Shown here one piece after another: positions 8,352 to 16,284 of a stretch of DNA of 46,469 nucleotides. The position numbers were made by a program, and so were the translations under genes. Every line of letters begins with the position of its first letter. Position 1 is the first letter of the stretch. The DNA is from Palsa-892 sp035556215 (GTDB lineage: Bacteria > Pseudomonadota > Alphaproteobacteria > Rhizobiales > Xanthobacteraceae). Under the pieces are notes generated by a model. It was not told where the DNA came from. It saw nothing but the letters and a program-made list of their open reading frames with translations, and made no database searches. The stretch spans positions 1 through 46,469 of the forward strand of contig DATMFI010000030.1 of NCBI GenBank assembly GCA_035556215.1. Direction: 5' to 3'.

Positions 8352-9269
8352 ATGAACATCAAAAGCGAAACCGCCGTGTCCGACATCCCGGCCGATGCCC
8401 ACGCCCAGGCCCGCATTCTCGTGCAGGTCCTGCCCCACATGCAGCGCTACGACGACGAGATCGTCGTGGTGAAATATGGTGGCCACGCCATGGGCGACGA
8501 GCAGGCGGCGCGCGATTTCGCCCGCGATATCGTGCTTCTCGAGCAGTCGGGCGTGAACCCGGTCGTCGTCCACGGCGGCGGGCCGCAGATCGGCGACATG
8601 CTCAAGCGCCTCAAGATCAAGTCGGAATTCGCGGCAGGTTTGCGCGTGACCGACGCCGCGACCGTCGAGATCGTCGAGATGGTGCTCGCAGGCTCGATCA
8701 ACAAGCAGATCGTCGGCTTCATCAACGAAGCGGGCGGCCGGGCCGTGGGCCTGTGCGGCAAGGACGGCAACATGCTCCTTGCCAAGAAGTTAACGCGGAC
8801 CTTCGCCGATCCGGGCTCGGCGATCGAGAAGGAAGTCGATCTCGGTTTCGTGGGGGAGCCCGCCAAGGTCGATACTACCGTACTCGACCAGATTCTCGGC
8901 CGGGAGCTCATTCCAGTGCTCGCGCCGGTCGCGGGCGGCCTTGAAGGCGGCACTTTCAACGTCAACGCCGATACTTTCGCGGGCGCCATCGCCGGCGCGC
9001 TGAAAGCCAAGCGCCTTCTCCTTCTCACCGACGTGCCGGGTGTTCTCGACAAGTCGAAGAAGCTCATCAAGGAGCTCTCGCTCGCCGACGCGCGGAAGCT
9101 GATCGCCGACGGCACGATTTCGGGCGGCATGATTCCGAAGGTCGAGACCTGCATCGAGGCACTCGATCAGGGCGTCGAGGGCGTCGTCATTCTCGACGGC
9201 AAAGTTTCGCACGCGGTGCTTCTCGAATTGCTCACCGATCACGGTGCGGGCACGCTGATCAAGCGCTGA
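8352..9269 (+). CDS. argB: Acetylglutamate kinase
   Basis: The 305-residue enzyme of the amino-acid kinase family phosphorylates N-acetyl-L-glutamate with ATP, the second step of arginine synthesis. Visible motifs are the nucleotide-binding VVVKYGGHAMG (about 38-48), the substrate loop VVHGGGPQIG (about 71-80), and LLLLTDVPGVLD plus SGGMIPKVE near the C-terminus. Length fits the family. No strong ribosome-binding site precedes the ATG. The 180-base leader holds no recognised riboswitch. The HAD gene follows after 15 bases and is probably co-transcribed. In many rhizobia argB directly follows engB; here an opposing gene lies between. Confidence 0.96.
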   Translation: MNIKSETAVSDIPADAHAQARILVQVLPHMQRYDDEIVVVKYGGHAMGDEQAARDFARDIVLLEQSGVNPVVVHGGGPQIGDMLKRLKIKSEFAAGLRVTDAATVEIVEMVLAGSINKQIVGFINEAGGRAVGLCGKDGNMLLAKKLTRTFADPGSAIEKEVDLGFVGEPAKVDTTVLDQILGRELIPVLAPVAGGLEGGTFNVNADTFAGAIAGALKAKRLLLLTDVPGVLDKSKKLIKELSLADARKLIADGTISGGMIPKVETCIEALDQGVEGVVILDGKVSHAVLLELLTDHGAGTLIKR

Positions 9270-9284
9270 GCCCGGCGAACGGCC

Positions 9285-9974
9285 GTGTCCAATCCTTCAC
9301 CGGACTTCTCGCACATCGATACGTGGGTCTTCGACCTCGACAACACGCTGTATGCGCATCACCTGAACCTCTGGCAGCAGATCGACGACCGGATCCGCCA
9401 GTTCGTCGCTGATTTTCTCAAGGTGCCGCTCGACGAGGCCTTCCGCATTCAGAAGGATTATTACCGGCGTTACGGCACGACGATGTGCGGACTGATGACC
9501 GAACATAATCTCGCGCCCGGCGCGTTCCTCGATTTTGTGCACGCGATCGACCATTCGCCGCTGGCGCCGAATCCGGCGCTTGGGGCGGCGCTCGAGAAGC
9601 TGCCGGGCCGCAAGCTGATTCTCACCAACGGCACCTGCAAGCACGCCGATGCGGTGACACGGCGCCTCGCAATCCACACACACTTCGAAGGGGTGTTCGA
9701 CATCGTCGCCGCCGAACTCGAGCCGAAGCCCTCGCCACGCACCTATCAGCGCTTTCTCGAACGGCACGCCGTCGATCCCGCGAAGGCTGCGATGTTCGAG
9801 GATCTGGCGCACAATCTCGAAGTGCCGGCGGCGCTCGGCATGACGACGGTGCTGGTCGTCCCGCAAGCACAGCACGGGGTGAAGCGTGAGGCGTGGGAGC
9901 TTGCGGGGAAGGATGCCCCGCATGTCCATCACACGACCGACGATCTCGCGGGCTTTCTCGCCGGCCTTCATTAA
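9285..9974 (+). CDS. HAD-family pyrimidine 5'-nucleotidase-like phosphatase
   Basis: A 229-residue haloacid dehalogenase-superfamily hydrolase. The nucleophile motif is WVFDLDNTLY with Asp17 and Asp19, motif II is LILTNGT, and motif III is MFEDLAHNL near the C-terminus. The helical cap inserted after motif I and the wording of the motifs fit the SDT1/PpnA-like pyrimidine 5'-nucleotidases, which dephosphorylate UMP or CMP or house-clean modified nucleotides. Substrate cannot be fixed from sequence. The start is a GTG at 9285, 15 bases after argB. Genes of this kind commonly sit between argB and dapD in alphaproteobacteria, to my knowledge. Confidence 0.87.
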   Translation: MSNPSPDFSHIDTWVFDLDNTLYAHHLNLWQQIDDRIRQFVADFLKVPLDEAFRIQKDYYRRYGTTMCGLMTEHNLAPGAFLDFVHAIDHSPLAPNPALGAALEKLPGRKLILTNGTCKHADAVTRRLAIHTHFEGVFDIVAAELEPKPSPRTYQRFLERHAVDPAKAAMFEDLAHNLEVPAALGMTTVLVVPQAQHGVKREAWELAGKDAPHVHHTTDDLAGFLAGLH

Positions 9975-10087
9975 ACTTGATCTCTCCCGAAGCCGGTCCT
10001 GCTTTTCGGGATCATGCTCTGCTCTGCATCTCACGCCTGCCGCCGCCGCGCTTGACAGCCCCCGCCGTTCCCTCGACAACCGCTGAC

Positions 10088-10105
10088 TTGTCGACACGCC
10101 GACAA
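10088..10105. repeat. Inverted repeat upstream of dapD
   Basis: TTGTCG and CGACAA, 6-base perfect arms with a 6-base spacer, lie 40 bases before the dapD start. A TTGACA sequence lies about 35 bases further upstream. It could be an operator or a leader hairpin; no known regulator site is matched. Confidence 0.35.
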
Positions 10106-10145
10106 ACGATTTCGTTCAGCGATTCAACCGTCCCGCGGAGCCAAG

Positions 10146-11003
10146 ATGCCGACGCCCAACGCCAATACCGACAAGCTGCAAAAGACCATCGACGCGGCAT
10201 TCGAAGATCGCGCCGGAATCACACCGAAGACAAAGGGCGCGGTGCGCAAGGCGGTGGCTTCCGCGCTCGATCTACTCGACTCGGGCAAGGCGCGCGTTGC
10301 CGAGAAGCAGGCGAACGGCAACTGGCATGTGAACCAATGGCTCAAGAAAGCGGTGCTGCTTTCCTTCCGCCTCACCGACATGGGCACGATTAAAGGCGGA
10401 CCGGGCAAGGCCGCGTGGTGGGACAAAGTGCCGTCGAAATTCGACGGCTGGAAAGCGGCGCAATTCAAGAAGGCGGGCTTCCGCGCAGTGCCGGGCTCCA
10501 TTGTTCGTCACGGTGCGTTCATCGCCCCGGGCGTCGTGCTGATGCCGTCGTTCGTGAACCTCGGCGCCTATGTCGGCGAGAATACGATGGTCGATACCTG
10601 GGCGACCGTCGGCTCCTGCGCGCAGATCGGCAAGAATGTGCATCTTTCAGGCGGCGCCGGTATCGGCGGGGTATTGGAGCCGGTGCAGGCCGGCCCGGTG
10701 GTGATCGAGGACAATTGCTTCATCGGTGCGCGCGCCGAAGTCGCCGAAGGCGTCATCGTGCGCGAGGGTTCGGTGCTTTCGATGGGCGTTTATCTCGGCG
10801 CCTCGACCAAGATCGTCGAGCGCGATACGGGCAAGGTACATGTCGGCGAGGTGCCGCCCTACTCCGTAGTCGTGCCGGGCTCGTTGCCGGGCAAGCCGGT
10901 GAACGGCCAGCCGGGGCCCTCGCTTTATTGCGCGGTGATCGTCAAGCGTGTCGACGAAAAGACGCGCGCCAAGACCAGCATCAACGAGTTGTTGCGAGAC
11001 TGA
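10146..11003 (+). CDS. dapD: Tetrahydrodipicolinate N-succinyltransferase
   Basis: The 285-residue protein transfers succinyl from succinyl-CoA to tetrahydrodipicolinate in the succinylase branch of lysine and meso-diaminopimelate synthesis. After an N-terminal helical domain, residues from about 110 form a left-handed beta-helix of hexapeptide repeats: VRHGAFIAPGVVLMPSFVNL, then GAYVGENTMVDTWATVGSCA, as in all DapD enzymes. The end of the protein has the expected KTRAKTSINELLRD. Length fits the family. It is followed after 18 bases by a DUF805 gene and then dapE, so this is the lysine/peptidoglycan precursor block. Confidence 0.96.
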   Translation: MPTPNANTDKLQKTIDAAFEDRAGITPKTKGAVRKAVASALDLLDSGKARVAEKQANGNWHVNQWLKKAVLLSFRLTDMGTIKGGPGKAAWWDKVPSKFDGWKAAQFKKAGFRAVPGSIVRHGAFIAPGVVLMPSFVNLGAYVGENTMVDTWATVGSCAQIGKNVHLSGGAGIGGVLEPVQAGPVVIEDNCFIGARAEVAEGVIVREGSVLSMGVYLGASTKIVERDTGKVHVGEVPPYSVVVPGSLPGKPVNGQPGPSLYCAVIVKRVDEKTRAKTSINELLRD

Positions 11004-11021
11004 TTTTTCAGGAGGCAATTG

Positions 11022-11441
11022 ATGGACTGGCACTACCTTTTCATCAGTCTCAATGGCCGCATTAACCGCAAGCCATACTGGATCGGTACCATACTGCTCG
11101 CTGTCGCCGGCTTTCTCATCCAGTATTTCACGCTTTTGACGTTGGGCCCATTGGCGGCGCTGGTGATCGGCCTGATCTGCCTTTATCCGTCTTTCGCGCT
11201 GATGCTGAAGCGCGCGCATGACCGCAACCGGCCGACCTGGCTGATCGCGATCTTTTTTGGTCTGATGGCCGCCGCGACATTGGTGCGGCCCGACGACATC
11301 GACAACATGACGGAAGCGCCGACGCTATTCATGATTGTCGCGATCCCGTGGATTCTGCTGTCGCTATTCTTTCTTGTCGATCTCGGCTTCCTGCGCGGCA
11401 CACAGGGGCCCAACCGTTACGGACCGGACCCGCTCGCATGA
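11022..11441 (+). CDS. DUF805 family membrane protein
   Basis: The 139-residue protein begins MDWHYLFISLNGRINRKPYW, the standard opening of DUF805 proteins, in which an aromatic/basic FxGRxxRxxYW motif precedes the first membrane segment. Three or four membrane helices follow, with the KRAHDRNRP loop also typical of the family and a C-terminal GTQGPNRYGPDP. The function of DUF805 is unknown. ATG 11022 is chosen over an adjacent TTG because GGAGG lies 6 bases upstream. Its stop overlaps the dapE start as ATGA, so dapE translation is probably coupled to it. Confidence 0.88.
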   Translation: MDWHYLFISLNGRINRKPYWIGTILLAVAGFLIQYFTLLTLGPLAALVIGLICLYPSFALMLKRAHDRNRPTWLIAIFFGLMAAATLVRPDDIDNMTEAPTLFMIVAIPWILLSLFFLVDLGFLRGTQGPNRYGPDPLA

Positions 11442-12589
11442 ATGACCCAATTGCCATCGCTCAGGCACTGATTCGCTGCCGCTCGGTAACACCCGATGAG
11501 GGCGGCGCCCTCGACTATCTCGGCGATCTCCTGTCGCGGGCGGGATTTGAAGTCCATCGGCAGAAATTCGCTTCTCCGGGATTTCCCGAAATCGACAATC
11601 TGTTCGCCAAGATCGGCTCCGGCCGCCCGCATCTCGTCTTTGCCGGACATACGGATGTGGTGCCGCCGGGGCGTGAGGCCAACTGGAGCGAGCCGCCCTT
11701 CGCCGGCGTTCTTAAGGACGGCAAGCTTTATGGCCGCGGCGCAACCGACATGAAGGGCGCGATCGCGGCGTTCGCGGCGGCGGCGATCGGTTTCGTTGCT
11801 GAGAAGAAACCGAAGGGCACGATCTCGTTTCTCATCACCGGCGACGAAGAAGGCCCGGCCGTAAACGGCACGGTGAAGCTTTTGGCCTGGGCGAAAGCAC
11901 GCGGCGAGCGCTTCAGCCATGCGCTGGTCGGCGAGCCGACCAGCGTTTCGAAGCTCGGCGACATGATGAAGATCGGGCGCCGCGGCAGCCTCTGCGGCAC
12001 CATCACGGTGCGCGGCAAGCAGGGCCATGCCGCCTATCCCGACCGCGCTCACAACCCGGTGCCGGCATTGATCGCGATGTGCGCGGCGCTTAAAGAAAAG
12101 CCCTACGATAAGGGCTCGAAGGAATTTCAGCCGTCGAACCTCGAGGTCGTCTCGCTCGAAACCGGCAACACTGCGTTTAACGTCATTCCGGCCGAAGTGA
12201 AGGCGCGCTTCAACATCCGCTTCAACGACAAGCACACGCCCGCGAAGCTCAAGAAGGAGATCGAGCAGCGGCTAAAGAAAGCCGCAAAAGGCGCGCGCTT
12301 CACGCTCGAATGGGAGCCTGCGAGCGAATCCTACCTCACCCCGCGCGGACCGTTTGTCGATCTCGTCAGCAAGGCCGTCCTCGATGCGACCGGCATAAAG
12401 GCGGCCGTTTCGACTTCCGGCGGCACATCGGACGCGCGCTTCATCAAGAACTATTGCCCGGTGATCGATCTCGGCCTCGTCGGCACGACAATGCATCAGG
12501 TCGACGAGAACGTACCGGTGAAGGATCTCGAGAAGCTCACCAAAATCTACCGCACGATCCTGGATCGTTACTTCGCGGCGAAACGCTAG
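11438..12589 (+). CDS. dapE: Succinyl-diaminopimelate desuccinylase
   Basis: The 383-residue M20-family di-zinc hydrolase releases succinate from N-succinyl-LL-diaminopimelate, a step towards lysine and peptidoglycan. Metal-site motifs are FAGHTDVVPPG (metal-binding His), GRGATDMKG (bridging Asp), GDEEGPA (general base and ligand Glu), VGEPTS, and the C-terminal TTMHQVDENV ligand His. The dimerisation domain lies in the middle (GKQGHAAYPDRAHNP). The start at 11438 gives MNDPIAIAQALIRCRSVTPD, the normal N-terminus. A longer frame exists but runs inside DUF805. The gene ends 3 bases before the opposing truA stop. Confidence 0.96.
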   Translation: MNDPIAIAQALIRCRSVTPDEGGALDYLGDLLSRAGFEVHRQKFASPGFPEIDNLFAKIGSGRPHLVFAGHTDVVPPGREANWSEPPFAGVLKDGKLYGRGATDMKGAIAAFAAAAIGFVAEKKPKGTISFLITGDEEGPAVNGTVKLLAWAKARGERFSHALVGEPTSVSKLGDMMKIGRRGSLCGTITVRGKQGHAAYPDRAHNPVPALIAMCAALKEKPYDKGSKEFQPSNLEVVSLETGNTAFNVIPAEVKARFNIRFNDKHTPAKLKKEIEQRLKKAAKGARFTLEWEPASESYLTPRGPFVDLVSKAVLDATGIKAAVSTSGGTSDARFIKNYCPVIDLGLVGTTMHQVDENVPVKDLEKLTKIYRTILDRYFAAKR

Positions 12590-12592
12590 CTT

Positions 12593-13330
12593 TCAGTAAT
12601 CGACCCGCACGAGATAGAGCCCGCAGGCCGGCGCGACCGGGCCGCAGGCGGCGCGGTTTCTGGCTTCCAGCGCCGCCGAAAGATCGTCCGCGTTCCAGCG
12701 CCCCTCGCCGACGAGCGCGAGCGAGCCCGCGATCGAGCGAACCTGATTGTGCAGGAACGAGCGCGCCGAAATCGATATGCGGATTTCCTCGCCATCGCGC
12801 GCGACATCGAGCCTGTCGATCGTTTTGACCGGCGACTTTGCCTGACACTCGGTCGAGCGAAACGTCGTGAAATCGTGCAGCCCAATAAGCCGTTGCGCTG
12901 CTTTGTGCATCGCGGCTGCATCGAGCGGCCGCGCGATCTTCCAGGCACGATCACGGACCAGTGCGAGGTCAGCACGTCGGTTGACGATGCGATAGAGATA
13001 ATGCCGCGCTTTTGCAGAGAAGCGCGCATGAAAATCGTCGGCGACGCGCTCCGCTGCGAGAATCGCCACCGGGAGCGGCCGCATCTGGGCGTTGATCGCG
13101 TCGCGCACTGTATCGGTGTCCCACTCCTTGGCAAGATCGATATGCGCAACTTGCGCAAAAGCATGAACGCCGGCATCGGTACGGCCCGCGCCATACACCA
13201 TCGCCCGCGCGCCGGTGAATTTTTCGATCGCGTCCTCGATCGAGCCCGCGACCGAAGCGCCGTTATCCTGTACCTGCCAGCCGACAAATGGCGTGCCGTC
13301 GTATTCGATGGTGAGCTTGTAGCGCGGCAT
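12593..13330 (-). CDS. truA: tRNA pseudouridine(38-40) synthase
   Basis: The 245-residue enzyme isomerises uridines 38, 39 and 40 in the tRNA anticodon arm. The catalytic motif is VYGAGRTDAGVHAF with Asp52. The N-terminus YKLTIEYDGTPFVGWQ is typical, as are RSFLHNQVRSIAGSL and the final GLYLVRVDY. Its ATG overlaps the stop of a 41-codon upstream reading frame as TGATG, so translation is likely coupled through that small gene to fmt. It is the last gene of the def/fmt/truA group. Confidence 0.96.
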   Translation of the reverse strand: MPRYKLTIEYDGTPFVGWQVQDNGASVAGSIEDAIEKFTGARAMVYGAGRTDAGVHAFAQVAHIDLAKEWDTDTVRDAINAQMRPLPVAILAAERVADDFHARFSAKARHYLYRIVNRRADLALVRDRAWKIARPLDAAAMHKAAQRLIGLHDFTTFRSTECQAKSPVKTIDRLDVARDGEEIRISISARSFLHNQVRSIAGSLALVGEGRWNADDLSAALEARNRAACGPVAPACGLYLVRVDY

Positions 13331-13455
13331 CAGCTGAACTTCGCGAACGGTGGCGGATAGACGACGGCGCCCGATGGCGCCGCACCGGGCAAAAGCTGCC
13401 CCTGGATTGCCGCGACACCGTCGGGCTTTTCTTCGCGGATGATGACTCCACTCAT
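13330..13455 (-). pseudogene. 41-codon remnant of a GNAT-type gene between fmt and truA
   Basis: A small frame is linked at both ends: its ATG overlaps the fmt stop (ATGA) and its TGA overlaps the truA ATG (TGATG). About 73% of its third codon positions are G or C by my count. The first 17 residues, MSGVIIREEKPDGVAAI, look like the first strand and helix of a GNAT acetyltransferase. The last part, GAVVYPPPFAKFS, looks like a GNAT C-terminal strand. A normal GNAT has about 120 further residues in between, with the acetyl-CoA loop, and these are missing. The likely story is an in-frame internal deletion in a former fmt-GNAT-truA operon, leaving a coupling peptide. It could instead be a genuine small protein. 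GNAT origin is inference from short similarity. Confidence 0.55.
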
Positions 13456-14372
13456 TGGGCTATCGTGCCTTTGGCAAGCGGCAGCCCGCGCAGAAACTCT
13501 TCCGCCTTCATCGCTTTCGCGCCGGCGCGCTGCACTTCGAGAAGCTTCACCGCGCCCTCGCTGCAAGCGATCGTCAGCCCGTCAAGAACCGTACCCGGCT
13601 TGCCTTTGCCTTCCGCGAGTGTCGAGCGCAATGCGCGCACGCGCAGTTTTTCCTTCGCTCCTTCGATCTCAAACCATGCGCCGGGAAACGGCGATAACCC
13701 GCGAATGTGGTTGTGCACTTCATGCGCGGGCCGCGACCAATCGATTTTCGTTTCATTCTTGTCGAGCTTTTTGGCGTAGGTGACGCCCTCGGCATCCTGC
13801 GGCGCGAACTTAAGCCCGGTGGTCTCCAGCGCCGCGAGCGCGCGCGTCATCAAATCGGCGCCCATTTCAGCAAGCCTGTCGTGCAATTCGCCGGCGATCA
13901 TATCTGGCGCGATATCGGTCTGCTGTTCGAAGCCAATGGGGCCGGTATCGAGCCCCGCTTCCATTTTCATTACCGCAACGCCGGTTTCCTTATCGCCTGC
14001 CATGATGGCGCGATTAATCGGCGCCGCACCTCGCCAGCGCGGAAGAAGCGAAGCATGGACATTAAGGCAGCCGAATTTCGGCGCGCTCAGAACCTCCTGC
14101 GGCAATAGCAGACCATAGGCGATCACCACTGCGACATCCGCATTATGAGCGGCGAAAGCCGCACGCGTCTCGGTATCCTTGAAATTCACGGGGTGGAGCA
14201 CAGGGATTTTCAACTCTTCCGCCGCGAGATGCACCGGCGACTTTCGTTCGTTCATGCCCCGGCCCGCCGGCTTCGGCGGCTGCGTGTAAACGGCGACGAT
14301 TTCGTGCGCGCTCGCCACCGCGCGGAGTGTCGGAACGGAAAAATCCGGCGTGCCCATGAAAACGACGCGCAT
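13452..14372 (-). CDS. fmt: Methionyl-tRNA formyltransferase
   Basis: The 306-residue enzyme formylates initiator Met-tRNA using 10-formyltetrahydrofolate. N-terminal domain: MRVVFMGTPDFSVPTL opening, the folate-site segment VVIAYGLLLPQEVL, and the catalytic region CLNVHASLLPRWRGAAPI, with the expected Asn and His. The C-terminal OB-fold domain that contacts tRNA begins near residue 205 (NHIRGLSPFPGAWFE). Length is normal. It lies between def (45 bases upstream) and the small GNAT remnant and truA, the usual protein-start maturation cluster. Confidence 0.97.
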   Translation of the reverse strand: MRVVFMGTPDFSVPTLRAVASAHEIVAVYTQPPKPAGRGMNERKSPVHLAAEELKIPVLHPVNFKDTETRAAFAAHNADVAVVIAYGLLLPQEVLSAPKFGCLNVHASLLPRWRGAAPINRAIMAGDKETGVAVMKMEAGLDTGPIGFEQQTDIAPDMIAGELHDRLAEMGADLMTRALAALETTGLKFAPQDAEGVTYAKKLDKNETKIDWSRPAHEVHNHIRGLSPFPGAWFEIEGAKEKLRVRALRSTLAEGKGKPGTVLDGLTIACSEGAVKLLEVQRAGAKAMKAEEFLRGLPLAKGTIAQ

Positions 14373-14417
14373 CGTCCGCTCCCCTGCCGCCTCGGCCGCT
14401 TATCGACGAACGAAAGG

Positions 14418-14933
14418 CTACTCGACCGCTTCGCGCTTTGCGGCCTTGGCGAATTTCTTGGTCACCCGATCGCGCTTCAGTTTCGACAGGTGGTCGATGA
14501 ACAACACGCCGTTCAAGTGATCGAGTTCGTGCTGGAAGACGCGCGCAAACAGGCCATCAGCTTCGACTTCGACGGTCTGGCCTTCGAGATTAAGGAAGCG
14601 CGCCTTGATTTTCTCCGGCCGCACAACTTCGTCGGCAAATTCCGGGATCGACAGGCAGCCCTCCTCCATCGTGCCTTTCTCCTCCGAAGTCCAGGTCAAC
14701 TCGGGATTGATGAGCGCAACCGGCTGCTTCTCGTCGTCGCCGCGCGTCGCATCGATGGTGACGACGCGAAGCGGCACACCGATCTGGATCGCGGCAAGGC
14801 CCACGCCCGGCGCGTCGTACATCGTCTCGAACATGTCCTCGACGAGCTTCTTCACTTCGAGATCGATCTTCTCGACCGGTTTGGAGACCGCGCGCAGGCG
14901 CTTGTCCGGCAGACTGATGATGGGGCGGATCAT
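14418..14933 (-). CDS. def: Peptide deformylase
   Basis: The 171-residue metalloenzyme removes the formyl group from new proteins. The three family motifs are present: GVGLAAIQIG (43-52), EGCLSIPE (91-98, metal Cys) and QHELDHLNG (134-142, two metal His and catalytic Glu). The motif-1 variant with Ile in place of Pro (AAIQ for AAPQ) is frequent in alphaproteobacterial deformylases, so activity is expected. The ATG at 14933 gives the standard MIRPIISLPDKRLR start. A longer frame upstream is only antisense to rmuC and is rejected. It is divergent from rmuC across 130 bases. Confidence 0.97.
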   Translation of the reverse strand: MIRPIISLPDKRLRAVSKPVEKIDLEVKKLVEDMFETMYDAPGVGLAAIQIGVPLRVVTIDATRGDDEKQPVALINPELTWTSEEKGTMEEGCLSIPEFADEVVRPEKIKARFLNLEGQTVEVEADGLFARVFQHELDHLNGVLFIDHLSKLKRDRVTKKFAKAAKREAVE

Positions 14934-15063
14934 GCAGCCGAGATAGGTGTTCCGGCGGGCTCCGTCAATTTCCCTAAAGAATGCCGTGGTTTGAGAGTCC
15001 GCTTGATTGCAGCCGGCGATCAGTGTTCCCTCTTCGTTCTGATCGTTGCGAATCGGGGTTTCA

Positions 15064-16254
15064 ATGCAAGACGTTGTTTTCATGCTGGGCGCGCATCCGG
15101 TGACGGTCGTCGAACTACTGCTCGCCTCCTCCATCGCCGCTTTCCTGATCTTGGTTGGGCTTGCCTTCGCGCTGTGGCGCGCCGGAAAAAGGCGCGCTGA
15201 AGAAGCGCAGGAGCAGATGTATCGCGCCGAGGAAATGGAGACGCGCGTCTCGGAACTTCTGCGCGCCCAGGCCGAGCTTACCGGCCGCATACAAGCATTT
15301 GCAGAGGGCATGGGCGGGCGGCAGGCGGAGTTTTCGCGCGCCGTGAACGAGCGGCTGGATGCCGTCTCGCATCGGCTCGGCGAAGGCATGCAGAAGACCG
15401 CAAAGGAAACGATGGAAAGCCTCGGTCAGTTGAACGAGCGGCTCGCGGTCGTCGATGCGGCGCAAGGGCGGCTTGCCGAACTTTCCTCGCAACTCGTCAC
15501 ACTCAAGGATGTGCTCGCCAACAAACAGGCGCGCGGTGCTTTCGGTCAGGGGCGCATGGAGGCGATCGTCGCCGATGGATTGCCCAAGGACGCTTATGCG
15601 TTCCAGTTCACGCTTTCGAACGGCAAGCGGCCGGACTGTGCGGTGTTTCTGCCCGGCGACGAACGACCGCTGCTGATCGACGCCAAATTTCCGCTCGAAT
15701 CGATCACGGCGTTTCGCGAGGCAAAGACAGACGATGCGAAGCGCCTGGCCGCGACGCGTTTGCGGCAGGACATCCAAAAGCATGTTTCGGATATCGCCGG
15801 GCGCTATTTCCTGCCGGGCGAGACGCAAGACATGGCGCTGATGTTCGTACCGTCGGAGTCGGTCTATGCCGAGCTGCACGAAAACTTCGACGATCTCGTG
15901 CAGAAGGCGTTTCGCGAGCGGGTAATGCTGGTTTCGCCTTCGCTGTTGATGCTCGCTATCCAAGTACTGCAAGTCGTCGTGAAAGACGCGCGGATGCGCG
16001 AGCAGGCCGAGCTTGTGCGCGCCGAGGTCGCCAAGCTCATGGCCGATGTCGGCCGCTTGCGGGATCGCGCGCTCAATCTGCAGAAGCATTTCGCCCAATC
16101 GAACGACGACGTGAGCCAGGTGTTGATCTCCGCCGAGAAGGTCATGAAGCGCGGCGCGCAGATCGAGTCGCTCGAACTCGATTCGCCCGAAGCCAAGGAA
16201 ATCCAGAGAGAAGTCCAGCCGGCCTTGAAGCTCAAGCTCGGCGCCGCCGAATGA
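15064..16254 (+). CDS. rmuC: DNA recombination protein RmuC
   Basis: A 396-residue protein. An N-terminal membrane anchor (about residues 17-38) is followed by a long charged coiled coil (about 40-130). Then comes the RmuC domain, a nuclease-like fold with the segment LLIDAKFPLE, in which D-x-K resembles the active site of restriction-enzyme-like nucleases. RmuC limits inversions at short repeats in E. coli; its biochemical activity is not well settled. ATG 15064 is preferred over an in-frame earlier start because GGGG lies just upstream and the anchor then begins normally. It is followed by the AmpG-like gene after 30 bases. Confidence 0.93.
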   Translation: MQDVVFMLGAHPVTVVELLLASSIAAFLILVGLAFALWRAGKRRAEEAQEQMYRAEEMETRVSELLRAQAELTGRIQAFAEGMGGRQAEFSRAVNERLDAVSHRLGEGMQKTAKETMESLGQLNERLAVVDAAQGRLAELSSQLVTLKDVLANKQARGAFGQGRMEAIVADGLPKDAYAFQFTLSNGKRPDCAVFLPGDERPLLIDAKFPLESITAFREAKTDDAKRLAATRLRQDIQKHVSDIAGRYFLPGETQDMALMFVPSESVYAELHENFDDLVQKAFRERVMLVSPSLLMLAIQVLQVVVKDARMREQAELVRAEVAKLMADVGRLRDRALNLQKHFAQSNDDVSQVLISAEKVMKRGAQIESLELDSPEAKEIQREVQPALKLKLGAAE

Positions 16255-16284
16255 CGCCACCATAAAGGCATGCGATAAACCCGC

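Noticed and set aside
9984..10015. Imperfect CCCGAA/TTCGGG hairpin after the HAD gene as a terminator
   Set aside because: The stem is short, needs a bulge, and is not followed by T residues on either strand.
13452..13566. Upstream extension of the small frame between fmt and truA
   Set aside because: The extension lies inside fmt in another frame and is Arg/Ser-rich without similarity. The ATG at 13455, overlapping the fmt stop, is the sensible start.
14934..15389. N-terminal extension of def
   Set aside because: The extra residues are antisense to rmuC and unlike any deformylase; the ATG at 14933 yields a normal-length enzyme.
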